Below are positions 44,607-52,799 of a DNA stretch of 64,000 nt, piece after piece (within the stretch, counting starts at the first letter, position 1; each line of letters starts with the position of its first letter). The notes below the pieces were generated by a model. That model worked only from the letters and a program-made list of their open reading frames with translations, did no database searches and was not told the origin of the DNA. The stretch covers positions 3,410,001 to 3,474,000 of the forward strand of contig NZ_CP130713.1 in the NCBI RefSeq assembly GCF_030553055.1, in the 5' to 3' direction. Source of the stretch: Streptomyces sp. XD-27 (lineage in GTDB: Bacteria > Actinomycetota > Actinomycetes > Streptomycetales > Streptomycetaceae). The translations under genes were made by a program, and so were the position numbers.

Positions 44607-45062
44607 CTATTCCGTCTTCTCTTCGTAGAGGAGTACCGGCATCCCGGGAGCAAATGCCTGGACCGACAACACAAGGCGTCCGGGGTCGATGCGCCAAAGG
44701 TTTATGGCCCGGCTGGCCAGGAAGAGCTCGTGTTCGACGTGCGGTGCCAGACGGGCCGTCTGTTGTGGCCCAAGGTTCCGGTTGGGTCCGGGAAGGGGCG
44801 GCGCACCGGGTCGGCGCCTGACGCCCACATAGCTCATCGGGGAGAGCCCGGCCGTTTCGTGCTGCCACAACACCACAGCTTCGATGTCCTGCCACGGCAC
44901 GAAGGCGGTCTGGCTCTTGTAACGGGCAGGCGCTCCGCCCAGGGTGACGCCCGTTTCATCGACGCGGAAGGCGACGAGCCGTTTCCAACCGGCGCCGCCG
45001 AGAAGCTGGAATGGCGACCGGGTGAAGTACTCCTCGTACACCGGATGATTGACATCACTCAT
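44607..45062 (-). CDS. Small PH-like or unknown protein
   Basis: 151 residues from the ATG at 45062. Beta-rich: WKRLVAFRVDETGVTLGGAP, QTAFVPWQDIEAVVLWQHET, ASRAINLWRIDPGRLVLSVQ, ending PVLLYEEKTE. The seven-strand rhythm with W-x-D-I-x-x-V resembles bacterial PH-like (bPH) proteins. A conjoined longer frame continues upstream into the hydrolase only because of the frameshift there, so it is a separate gene. Function unknown. Confidence 0.65.
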   Translation of the reverse strand: MSDVNHPVYEEYFTRSPFQLLGGAGWKRLVAFRVDETGVTLGGAPARYKSQTAFVPWQDIEAVVLWQHETAGLSPMSYVGVRRRPGAPPLPGPNRNLGPQQTARLAPHVEHELFLASRAINLWRIDPGRLVLSVQAFAPGMPVLLYEEKTE

Positions 45063-45165
45063 AAGACTCACACTACTCACGCGAAAGGCGCGCCGCCGGT
45101 GCCCCCTGCCGCAGGCGGGGCCTGACGCCGGGGCGGGCCGTGCTCGCGTCGGTGCGCGACCGCGA

Positions 45166-46037
45166 CTACGCGGGCACCGCCGTCGCGAGGAAGGACTCCA
45201 CCGCGCGGCGCCAGCCCTCCGGTTGGTCGTAGTGGAGGAGGTGGCCGGCGTCGGGGACCTCCGCGTACTCCCCGCGGGGAGGACCCGGACCATCTCCTGG
45301 GCCTCGGCGCGGCCCAGTTCGCCGTCCAGGCCGCGGATGACCAGGGTGGGGCAGGTGACCTGGGCCAGCTCTTCCCAGTGGGCGTCGTGGACCCAGGTCT
45401 CACGGGACGTCAGCATCTGGCGGCGGGAGAAGGCCGGGCGCCAGCCGTCGGAGCGCTCGGTCATGACCTCGGCGTAGAACTCGCCGCGGGAGGGGTTGGG
45501 GCGCTCCAGGCAGGGATCGTCCTCGCCGAACCATTTGCGGACGTCGGCGAGCGTGGCGAAGGGCAGCGGCCAGGAGGCGAACCACTCCGCCCACTCGCGC
45601 TGGGAGGCGGCGCCCAGGGCGGAGGCGCGCATGTCGCTGATCACCAGGGCCCGGACGAGGCCGGGGCGGCGGGCGGCGAGCTGCCAGGCGGTGAGGGCGC
45701 CCATCGAGTGGCCGATGAGGATGGCCGGGGCGAGCCCGAGCTGGACGACGGCGGACTCGGCGTCGGCCACGTACGCCTCGCGGGTGTACGGCCCTTCGGG
45801 TGGTTTCTCGCTGCGGCCGTGGCCGCGCTGGTCCAGGGCGACCGCGCGGTGCCGGGCGGCGAGCCAGCGGGCCGTCCCGGCCCAGTGGGCCGCGCGGCCC
45901 ATCAGCCCATGGAGCAGCAGCACTCCGGGGTCCGGCCGCCCCGTGTCATCACCCGCCCCGGTCTTGGGCGGGTCGGTGAACTCCCAGGCAGCAAGCCGCA
46001 CACCGCCGGCTCCGGTGACGTCGATACGCCGCGCCAT
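45166..46037 (-). CDS. Alpha/beta hydrolase, with one-base frameshift near the C-terminus
   Basis: About 290 residues from the ATG at 46037 (CCAGGA site). Standard fold: oxyanion VLLLHGLMGRAAHW, nucleophile elbow ILIGHSMGALTAW (Ser), GHGRSEKPP, then CPTLVIRGLDGELG (Asp region). As written, the frame breaks after MVRVLPAG. Adding one G in a GGGG run near 45285 gives EYAEVPDAGHLLHYDQPEGW with catalytic His, ending at the TAG at 45166. So the catalytic His is outside the open frame as sequenced. Likely an esterase, epoxide hydrolase or lactonase; substrate unknown. Confidence 0.8.
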
Positions 46038-46341
46038 GTGTCCTGGCACCCCCATTCCGGTCTCATCGAGCCCTGTACACCTCAGGCTATCGAACGACTA
46101 TTCGAACACGGGGTTTTGTCGCCCAACACCCCTCGTTCGAGTGACGGCTCTTCAGGAATGTTCGCCTCCGCATAGGGGAGACAGCTAACGGGAGGCGGAC
46201 GGCTCGGGGAAGGGAGTCCGCCGGAGGCGACCTTGAGAGCTCGGGGCTTCGGGTCGCCACCGCCTCCGGCGGCAGGGCGCGCAGCGCGGGTCCGGTCGCC
46301 GGAGGTGCCAAAGGGGAGAACCGGGGGGACATGGGGAGGCG

Positions 46342-46371
46342 AGGCCCCGGCGACACAGCGCGCCGGGGCCT
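46342..46371. terminator. Hairpin terminator with T-rich flank
   Basis: 11-bp inverted repeat AGGCCCCGGCG (46342-46352) and complement (46361-46371), loop 8 bases, followed on the plus strand by a TTGTTGTTGT stretch. It sits in the 46038-46516 gap, which has no gene, between the outward start of the hydrolase and the stop of the DmdR gene. Confidence 0.7.
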
Positions 46372-46447
46372 TGTTGTTGTCCGGGGGGTGTTTTCCGCGG
46401 GGGTGTGCCCCGGGGTGGTGTTGCCCCGGGGCGGTGTCGTCCGGCGT

Positions 46448-46517
46448 CAGTGCCGTGTCATGCGTCAGCGCCGTGCCATGCGTCAGCGCGTGTCATGCGT
46501 CCCCGCGTGTCATGCGT
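46448..46517. repeat. 17-18-bp tandem repeat abutting the DmdR stop codon
   Basis: Units at 46448, 46466, 46484 and 46501, consensus CAGCGCCGTGTCATGCGT. The next CAGCGC overlaps the last codons and stop of the leftward DmdR gene (stop TCA on plus strand at 46517-46519). The unit appears to derive from the gene end. Confidence 0.8.
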
Positions 46518-47209
46518 CAGCGCTTCGCCACGAACACGTGCGACGCGATCTCCGTCTCCAGCTCCGCGGCCTCGCCGCCGCTGCCCACCAGCACGCCGCC
46601 CGCCGACTCCGTCACGCTGACGACCGAGCCCGGCTGCACACCGGCCCGGCGCAGCGTGTACATCAGCTGCGCGTCCGTCTGGATCGGCTCGCCGATCCGG
46701 CGCACGACCACGGTCTTGCCCTCGGCGCCCGGGTCCAGCTCGGTGAGGCTCACCATGCTCTCGTCCAGGAACGGGTCCGCCTCGGCCTTCTCACCCAGCT
46801 CCTCCAGGCCGGGGATCGGGTTCCCGTACGGCGACTCGGTCGGGTGGCGCAGCAGCTCCAGCACGCGGCGCTCCACCGCCTCGCTCATCACGTGCTCCCA
46901 GCGGCAGGCCTCGGCGTGCACCTGCTCCCACTCCAGCCCGATGACGTCGACCAGCAGGCACTCGGCGAGGCGGTGCTTGCGCATCACGCGGGTGGCCAGC
47001 CGCCGGCCCTCGTCCGTCAGCTCCAGGTGCCGGTCACCGGCCACCTGGACCAGCCCGTCTCGCTCCATGCGCGCCACTGTCTGGCTGACCGTCGGGCCGC
47101 TCTGGTCGAGCCGCTCGGCGATACGGGCGCGCATGGGGACCACACCTTCCTCTTCGAGTTCGAGGATGGTGCGGAGATACATCTCCGTGGTGTCGATCAG
47201 TCCGGACAT
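46517..47209 (-). CDS. dmdR1: DtxR/IdeR family iron-dependent repressor (DmdR1 type)
   Basis: 230 residues, the length I recall for DmdR1. N-terminal winged helix (MSGLIDTTEMYLRTILELEE, then RLDQSGPTVSQTVARMERDG recognition helix). Metal residues: Met10 in TTEM, His79-area H-R-L-A-E-C, and Cys-x-x-Glu-His in EACRWEHVMS. C-terminal SH3-like FeoA domain (KTVVVRRIGEPIQTDAQLMY). Binds Fe(II) and represses siderophore and iron genes. I saw no iron box directly upstream. The adjacent SIS gene supports DmdR1 rather than DmdR2. In S. coelicolor an antisense gene (adm) overlaps dmdR1. Confidence 0.85.
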   Translation of the reverse strand: MSGLIDTTEMYLRTILELEEEGVVPMRARIAERLDQSGPTVSQTVARMERDGLVQVAGDRHLELTDEGRRLATRVMRKHRLAECLLVDVIGLEWEQVHAEACRWEHVMSEAVERRVLELLRHPTESPYGNPIPGLEELGEKAEADPFLDESMVSLTELDPGAEGKTVVVRRIGEPIQTDAQLMYTLRRAGVQPGSVVSVTESAGGVLVGSGGEAAELETEIASHVFVAKR

Positions 47210-47428
47210 GCGTGCCCCTCAGATGTGTCGTGCGGTGGCCCTGTCCTCAATTCTGACGCATCCCACTGACAAGAGGGCTCCGTCGGGCCCCATCGGCCCA
47301 CGTCGGCCCTGCGCACGCCCACGCGCGTCGGCCCGCACGGTGAACTCCGTATTGACAGAGCGCTGGTCCAGACCGCAACGTGATCCGCGCCACCAGCGTA
47401 CGTACCCCACGGAAAGGCCCCGGCCGGG

Positions 47429-48184
47429 ATGAGCGAGAGCACGTTGAGCGGGCGGTACTTCGACGCCGCGATCGGCCTGCTGCGGCGGGTACGGGACGAG
47501 GAAGCCGACGCCATCGCTACCGCGGGCGCCCTGGTCGCGGACACCGTCGCCGCAGGTGGGCGGCTTTTCGTCTTCGGCGCCGGCCACTCCTCACTGCCCG
47601 CGCAGGACGTCGTCTACCGGGCGGGCGGCCTCGCCCTGGTGAACCTGCTGCCCGTACCCGGCGTGACCGGCGTCGACGTCGTTCCCGCCACCCTCGGCAG
47701 CGCGCTGGAGCGGGTCGACGGGCTCGCCGCCGCCGTCCTGGACACGTCCCCCGCGCGCGCGGGCGATCTGCTGATCGTGATCTCACTCTCCGGACGCAAC
47801 GCCCTGCCCGTGGAAATGGCGCAGAACGCGCGGGCACTCGGCCTGAAAGTGATCGGCGTGACCTCGGTCGTCTACGCCTCCGGCACCGCGTCCCGGCACG
47901 CCTCGGGCACGTTCCTCAAGGACCACTGCGATCTGGTCCTCGACAGCAAGATCCCCATCGGGGACGCGGAACTGACCGCCGAGGGGGTGGGTGCCCCCTT
48001 CGGGCCGGCGTCCACGGTCGTCACCAGCGCCCTGATGCAGGCCGTCATGGCCACGGCCGCGGGCGAGCTCGCCGACCGCGGCATCGAACCGCCGCTGCTG
48101 CGGTCGGGGAACGTGGACGGCGGGCACGAGTGGAACGGGCGCGTCATGAGCGAGTACGCGGATCGGATCTTCTTCCGGCACTAG
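47429..48184 (+). CDS. SIS domain sugar-phosphate isomerase/binding protein
   Basis: 251 residues. Sugar isomerase (SIS) fold: GRLFVFGAGHSSLPAQDVVY binds the phosphate, DLLIVISLSGRNALPVEMAQ is the second motif with SLSG, and ALGLKVIGVTSV follows. The C-terminal helix and EWNGRVMSEYADRIFF end the protein. Probably acts on an aminosugar or phosphosugar; similar proteins are annotated as phosphoheptose isomerase-like. Divergent from dmdR1 over 219 bases (47210-47428). Confidence 0.85.
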   Translation: MSESTLSGRYFDAAIGLLRRVRDEEADAIATAGALVADTVAAGGRLFVFGAGHSSLPAQDVVYRAGGLALVNLLPVPGVTGVDVVPATLGSALERVDGLAAAVLDTSPARAGDLLIVISLSGRNALPVEMAQNARALGLKVIGVTSVVYASGTASRHASGTFLKDHCDLVLDSKIPIGDAELTAEGVGAPFGPASTVVTSALMQAVMATAAGELADRGIEPPLLRSGNVDGGHEWNGRVMSEYADRIFFRH

Positions 48185-48199
48185 CTGAGAGACCGGCGG

Positions 48200-50098
48200 T
48201 CAGCCCGGGTGTCGGGCCGCGTCCAGTTGCCGGGCCAGGTCCAGCGCCGCCGCCACCCGCACCGACACGTCCTCCGCGTACACCGCGTCCGCCCGGTCGA
48301 ACGGGCGGCGGCTCGGGCCGCGCAGGAAGGTCGCCACGCCCAGCGTGCGGCCCCGGCTGCGCAGCACCGCACACAGCCCGTGCACCGTCCCCTCCGGCCA
48401 CTTCCGGGCCTGCGCCCACTGCGCGGCGGCCGCGCCGTCCAGCCGCGCCGAGGTGGCGCGCACCGAACCGCAGCGCTCGGCCGCCTGGAGCGCCGGATGG
48501 CCGTCCATGTACGGCACGGGAATGCCGCCCCAGAACACCGGCCGGCAGGGGCACGGCCCCAGGTCCGACGCCCCGGTCGGCGTCGCCGCGGCCCGTACGA
48601 GGCGGATCGCCGCGGGCGGCGGCAGGTGTCCGGCGTACGGCGCCGGTGCGGGCACGGGCGTGGATGCGGGCGGGGGTGCGGGCGTGGCCGGGGGTGCGGG
48701 CGTGGCCGGGGGTGCGGGCGGGGGTGTCGGTGAGGGTCCGGCTGCGGATGAGGGTCCGGGTCCAGGTCCGGGTCCGGCTTCCGGGTACTGCGGGAGCGGT
48801 CCGGGCGGCCCTTCCGGTGCGTACGAGTGGCCCTCCGCCGATTCCGGTCCCTCCGAGGTGCACGGGGCTTCCGGTGGCCTCGAAGGCCACGGTCCGTGCG
48901 GGCGGGCGTGGGGCGTACCCGAGTGGTGGGGCGTACCCGAGTGTGGGTGTGGGTGCGTATGGAGCCGGGTCGGCTCCAGAACCAGGTCGATCAGCGCGTG
49001 GTCCGCGAAGCCCGCGAGTGCGAATTCCAGCTGCACGGTGGCCGCCTCCACCGGGTCCTCGCACTCCGCCGCCGCCCGGGCCGCCCGGTGCAGCTGGCTG
49101 CTGCGGAACCGCATCCGCGAGCTCTCCTGTTCCGCCAGCTTGGCCTCGGTAACGTCCAGGAACATCCAGGCCACGCCGAGCGGGGCCGGCTCCTCCGCGA
49201 GCGGGGAGGCCAGCCGCAGGAAGCCGCTGCGCCAGCATCGGCGCTCGCCGCCGCCGTCATCGCCTCCGGTCGTCCCGTGTCCGGACGTCCCGTGTCCGGT
49301 CGCCCCGTCTCCGGACGTCCCGACGGCAGGGGGCCGCCCCGGGCGCCGCACGGGCTCCGGTCCGGCCGCGGGCCCGCCGGTCCCCCTCTCGCCGCCGCCC
49401 CGCAGCGTCACCCACAGCTCCGCGGGGGCCGGCGGCGTGCCCTCGGCCAGCACATGTTCCAGCGCGCTCTCCAGCTCCTCGACGCCCTGGCTGAGCACGT
49501 CCCCCAGCGGACGGCCCAGGAGTGTCGCGCGGCCGGCGCGCAGCGCGTGCGCCGCCTGTGCGTTGACCACCGCCGGGCGCAGGTCGGCGTCGACCACGAT
49601 CACGCCCCACGCCGCGTCGTCCAGCAGCGCCTCGCTCAGCGCGATGGCCCGCTCCAGGTCGATCTGGCTGTGCACCTCGCTGAAGGCGCAGTAGACCCCG
49701 GCGGGCGGGCCGTCCGCGGGCCGCACGGCGCTGCACTGCGTACGGACCAGGACCCGGCCGCCTTCCTTGGCCAGCAGCGGGAACTCGTGCACCTGGCGGC
49801 CGGGCCCCGCCATGACGGCCGTCAGCCGCGCCTCCACCTCGCGGGCGTCCGCGTCGCGCACCGCCCAGCCCCGCAGCCCGCGCCTGCCGACGGCCTCCGC
49901 CGCCGACCAGCCGAGGATGCGCTCGGCCTCGCGGTTCCAGTGGGTGACCGTGCCGTCCGCGTCGAACGCGCAGAGCGCCGCGTCCATGCCGTCCAGCAGC
50001 GCCGCGAGCAGGTGGGAGTCACCGGGTTCGGCCTCGCTGTCACCGTCGGGCACGGCGGACGCCGGGCGGGCGGGTTCGGAGCGGTGCGAAGCGGTCAC
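48200..50098 (-). CDS. PAS-PAS-GAF sensor-type protein, no output domain
   Basis: 632 residues from the GTG at 50098 (AGGGGG site). PAS 1 at about 35-150 (AALCAFDADGTVTHWNREAE, ILGWSAAEAVGRRG). PAS 2 is at about 155-335 with a low-complexity Gly/Thr insert. Then comes a His/Pro-rich stretch of about 120 residues (coded by repeats at 48640-48800, including PATPAPPATPAPP). The C-terminal GAF-like part (CGSVRATSARLDGAAAAQW, VAAALDLARQLDAARHPG). No kinase or phosphatase domain, unlike many Streptomyces PAS proteins with SpoIIE output. Light, redox or ligand sensing is inferred only. Confidence 0.7.
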   Translation of the reverse strand: MTASHRSEPARPASAVPDGDSEAEPGDSHLLAALLDGMDAALCAFDADGTVTHWNREAERILGWSAAEAVGRRGLRGWAVRDADAREVEARLTAVMAGPGRQVHEFPLLAKEGGRVLVRTQCSAVRPADGPPAGVYCAFSEVHSQIDLERAIALSEALLDDAAWGVIVVDADLRPAVVNAQAAHALRAGRATLLGRPLGDVLSQGVEELESALEHVLAEGTPPAPAELWVTLRGGGERGTGGPAAGPEPVRRPGRPPAVGTSGDGATGHGTSGHGTTGGDDGGGERRCWRSGFLRLASPLAEEPAPLGVAWMFLDVTEAKLAEQESSRMRFRSSQLHRAARAAAECEDPVEAATVQLEFALAGFADHALIDLVLEPTRLHTHPHPHSGTPHHSGTPHARPHGPWPSRPPEAPCTSEGPESAEGHSYAPEGPPGPLPQYPEAGPGPGPGPSSAAGPSPTPPPAPPATPAPPATPAPPPASTPVPAPAPYAGHLPPPAAIRLVRAAATPTGASDLGPCPCRPVFWGGIPVPYMDGHPALQAAERCGSVRATSARLDGAAAAQWAQARKWPEGTVHGLCAVLRSRGRTLGVATFLRGPSRRPFDRADAVYAEDVSVRVAAALDLARQLDAARHPG

Positions 50099-50322
50099 CA
50101 GAGACCCCCTGCTGTACGCGGCTGCCTGAGCTGCACATGCGGGTGCTGCCGCACATGCCGCGCGCTATTGAACTCGAACGTGACACGGGCCACATCACGT
50201 TCGGCGAAATCGTTGCCGGGGCGAAGAGACGGCGAAGAGATCCAGCCATCGGAAAAAGGGGTTGTGGCGGTGCGGGGCCGTTCTTAAGGTGGCCGTACAC
50301 GAGAAGGGAGGTGGTTCGGCAC

Positions 50323-50361
50323 ATGTATGGAAACCGGACGCGTGAGGTGGCTGCGGGCTAG
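50323..50361 (+). CDS. Candidate 12-residue small ORF with strong ribosome site
   Basis: ATG at 50323 follows AAGGGAGGTGG (10 bases upstream), an almost perfect Shine-Dalgarno. The frame MYGNRTREVAAG stops at 50361. It lies in the 50099-50610 gap between divergent starts and the PdxH stop. A leader peptide or small protein is possible, but nothing rightward follows closely. No other gene seen in this gap. Confidence 0.4.
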   Translation: MYGNRTREVAAG

Positions 50362-50547
50362 CGGCCCTCAGCACCGTGTGCGGTGCCGGCGGACGCCGGC
50401 CCAATCCCAAGCAGTCACCCGACCCGCGGGCTCGCCGGTACGTCCGGCCGGTTCCCTCCCCGGAGGGATACAAGCCCGCGGGTCGTCTGCGTCTTCCGAT
50501 GGATGCGGTGGGTCCGCGCGGTCCGCGTCGCCGCCTTCCGGCCCGCG

Positions 50548-50610
50548 ACGCCCCGTACGGCGTACGTCCGGACGCCCGGACGCCCGGACGCCCCGTACGG
50601 CGTACGCCCC
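50548..50610. repeat. Short repeat abutting the PdxH stop codon
   Basis: Two 24-bp units (GACGCCCCGTACGGCGTACG plus 4 bases) at 50548-50571 and 50588-50610 enclose two 8-bp GACGCCCG copies. It ends exactly at the pdxH stop (CTA at 50611-50613). Same habit as arrays at 8626, 9319, 18742, 23371 and 46448. Confidence 0.75.
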
Positions 50611-51336
50611 CTACGGGCAGAGGCGTTCCACGCGCCAGGACGCCGTGCCCTCCCCCGGGCCGCCCGCCTCGCGTACGTAGCGCAGGCGGTCGTGGAGGCG
50701 GTTCTCCCGGCCCTGCCAGAACTCCACCTCTTCGGGCACCACCCGGAACCCGCCCCACTCCGGCGGCACCGGCACCTGCTCCTGCGGGTAGCGCGCCGCC
50801 AGCTCCGCGTACCGCCGGTCCAGCTCCTCGCGGGAGCCGATCACCGTGGACTGCGCGCTGGCCCACGCGCCCAGCTGCGAGCCGTGCGGCCGGGTGCGGA
50901 AGTACGCCGCCGTCTCGTCCCGCCCCGTGCGCTCCGCGACCCCGTTCACGATCACCTGGCGGGCCAGCGGGTGCCACGGGAAGAGCAGCGAGACCTGCGG
51001 GTTCGCGGCCAGGTCGCGGCCCTTGCGGGAGCCGTAGTTCGTAAAGAAGACGAAGCCGTGCTCGTCGTAGGACTTCAGCAGCACCGTGCGCGTGCTGGGC
51101 CGCCCCTGCGGGTCCGCCGTGGAGACGACCATCGCGTTGGGCTCGGGCAGCCCGCTCTCCACGGCCTGGATGAACCAGCGGGCGAACTGCTCGTACGGGC
51201 TCTCCGCGAGGTCCGTCTCGGCCAGCCCCTCCGAGCGGTACGCCTTGCGCATCGCGGCAGGGTCGATCGTCAGTCCGGCGAACGGGTCGTGCGAGTCGAT
51301 CGGTTCGTCTTGAGGCACGCGCTTATCTTGCAGCAT
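50611..51336 (-). CDS. pdxH: Pyridoxamine 5'-phosphate oxidase
   Basis: 241 residues as ATG at 51336; a GTG at 51318 ([10 protein letters not shown]) is possible and neither has a strong ribosome site. FMN and substrate motifs: [50 protein letters not shown], then [19 protein letters not shown]. The PdxH C-terminus has [18 protein letters not shown], with W-R-E-R near the end. Oxidises PNP/PMP to PLP. Next to a PAS gene and citrate synthase; same neighbour pair is recalled from S. coelicolor. Confidence 0.95.
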   Translation of the reverse strand: MLQDKRVPQDEPIDSHDPFAGLTIDPAAMRKAYRSEGLAETDLAESPYEQFARWFIQAVESGLPEPNAMVVSTADPQGRPSTRTVLLKSYDEHGFVFFTNYGSRKGRDLAANPQVSLLFPWHPLARQVIVNGVAERTGRDETAAYFRTRPHGSQLGAWASAQSTVIGSREELDRRYAELAARYPQEQVPVPPEWGGFRVVPEEVEFWQGRENRLHDRLRYVREAGGPGEGTASWRVERLCP

Positions 51337-51682
51337 CGCCCGCGCGGGTCGGGGATGATCTCACCGGCTACCGCCGGTTTCCCCTGCGCCTGCCCGGTTT
51401 CACCTGCGCCTGCCCGGCTTCATCGGCTTCTGCTTGTGCCCCGCAACCACCTCGGATAACCCTCCCGCCGCAAATGGCCCCGTGTGCCGCTTGTCACGCT
51501 TCCCGTCACGTCCCCGACCCCGCAGAATCTTTGCTGGCCCGCTGTGGCCTGAAGGACACCGGCCGCTATCGTGTCCGCCCCGAATGCCTCGGCCCACCGG
51601 ACCGCGAGTCGCCCGAGGCGACCGCGTAGCCGCTGTCGACCGTCGACCCCACCATGTCGACCACATCATGAGGAGCCGCCTG

Positions 51683-52783
51683 ATGTCCGACTTCGTGCCT
51701 GGACTCGAAGGAGTGATCGCGTTCGAGACGGAGATCGCCGAACCCGACAAGGAGGGCGGCGCGCTCCGCTACCGCGGCGTCGACATCGAGGACCTCGTGG
51801 GCCATGTGTCCTTCGGGAACGTGTGGGGCCTGCTGGTCGACGGCGCGTTCAACCCCGGCCTGCCGCCCGCCGAGCCGTTCCCCATCCCGGTGCACTCCGG
51901 CGACATCCGGGTCGACGTGCAGTCGGCGCTGGCCATGCTCGCGCCCGTATGGGGCCTGAAACCGCTGCTGGACATCGACGTGGAGCAGGCCCGCGACGAC
52001 CTGGCGCGGGCCGCCGTCATGGCGCTGTCCTACGTCGCCCAGTCGGCGCGCGGCCAGGGGCTGCCGATGGTGCCGCAGAAGGAGATCGACAAGGCGGAGA
52101 CCGTCGTGGAGCGCTTCATGCGGCGCTGGCGCGGCGAGCCCGACCCCAAGCACGTGGCCGCCGTCGACGCCTACTGGACCTCGGCCGCCGAGCACGGCAT
52201 GAACGCCTCCACGTTCACCGCCCGCGTGATCGCCTCGACCGGCGCGGACGTCGCCGCGGCGCTCTCGGGCGCGGTCGGCGCCATGTCCGGACCGCTGCAC
52301 GGCGGCGCGCCGTCCCGCGTCCTCGGCATGATCGAGGAGATCGAGCGCACCGGGGACGCCGTCGCGTACGTCAAGCAGGCCCTGGACCGGGGCGAGCGGC
52401 TGATGGGCTTCGGCCACCGCGTCTACCGCGCCGAGGACCCGCGCGCGCGGGTGCTGCGCCGCACCGCCCGCGAGCTGGGCGCGCCGCGCTTCGAGATCGC
52501 CGAGGCGCTGGAGAACGCCGCGCTGGAGGAGCTGCACAACCGGCGGCCGGACCGGGTGTTGGCCACCAACGTCGAGTTCTGGGCCGCCATCGTGCTGGAC
52601 TTCGCCGAGGTCCCGGCGCACATGTTCACGTCGATGTTCACGTGTGCCCGTACGGCCGGGTGGAGCGCGCACATCCTGGAGCAGAAGCGGACGGGGCGGC
52701 TGGTGCGGCCGTCGGCGCGGTATGTGGGGCCGGGTGTGCGTGCTCCGCGGGAGATCGAGGGGTACGAGGACATCGCCGGCTGA
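51683..52783 (+). CDS. Citrate synthase (short actinobacterial type)
   Basis: 366 residues from the ATG at 51683 with AGGAG 7 bases upstream. Citrate synthase motifs: ALRYRGVDIEDL, AAEHGMNASTFTARVIAST (first active-site His), GPLHGGAPSRVLGMIEEI, GFGHRVYRAEDPRARVL (second active-site His), then FTCARTAGWSAHILEQ. Condenses oxaloacetate and acetyl-CoA; 2-methylcitrate activity is possible for this short class. The upstream 346 bases hold the promoter and short GCGCCTGCCC repeats near 51376-51420, no gene. Confidence 0.92.
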   Translation: MSDFVPGLEGVIAFETEIAEPDKEGGALRYRGVDIEDLVGHVSFGNVWGLLVDGAFNPGLPPAEPFPIPVHSGDIRVDVQSALAMLAPVWGLKPLLDIDVEQARDDLARAAVMALSYVAQSARGQGLPMVPQKEIDKAETVVERFMRRWRGEPDPKHVAAVDAYWTSAAEHGMNASTFTARVIASTGADVAAALSGAVGAMSGPLHGGAPSRVLGMIEEIERTGDAVAYVKQALDRGERLMGFGHRVYRAEDPRARVLRRTARELGAPRFEIAEALENAALEELHNRRPDRVLATNVEFWAAIVLDFAEVPAHMFTSMFTCARTAGWSAHILEQKRTGRLVRPSARYVGPGVRAPREIEGYEDIAG

Positions 52784-52799
52784 GGGCATCCCCGGGCCC

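Noticed and set aside
44607-46055. 482-residue fusion of hydrolase and PH-like protein
   Set aside because: The join depends on the one-base break; each part has its own start or stop when the frame is corrected.
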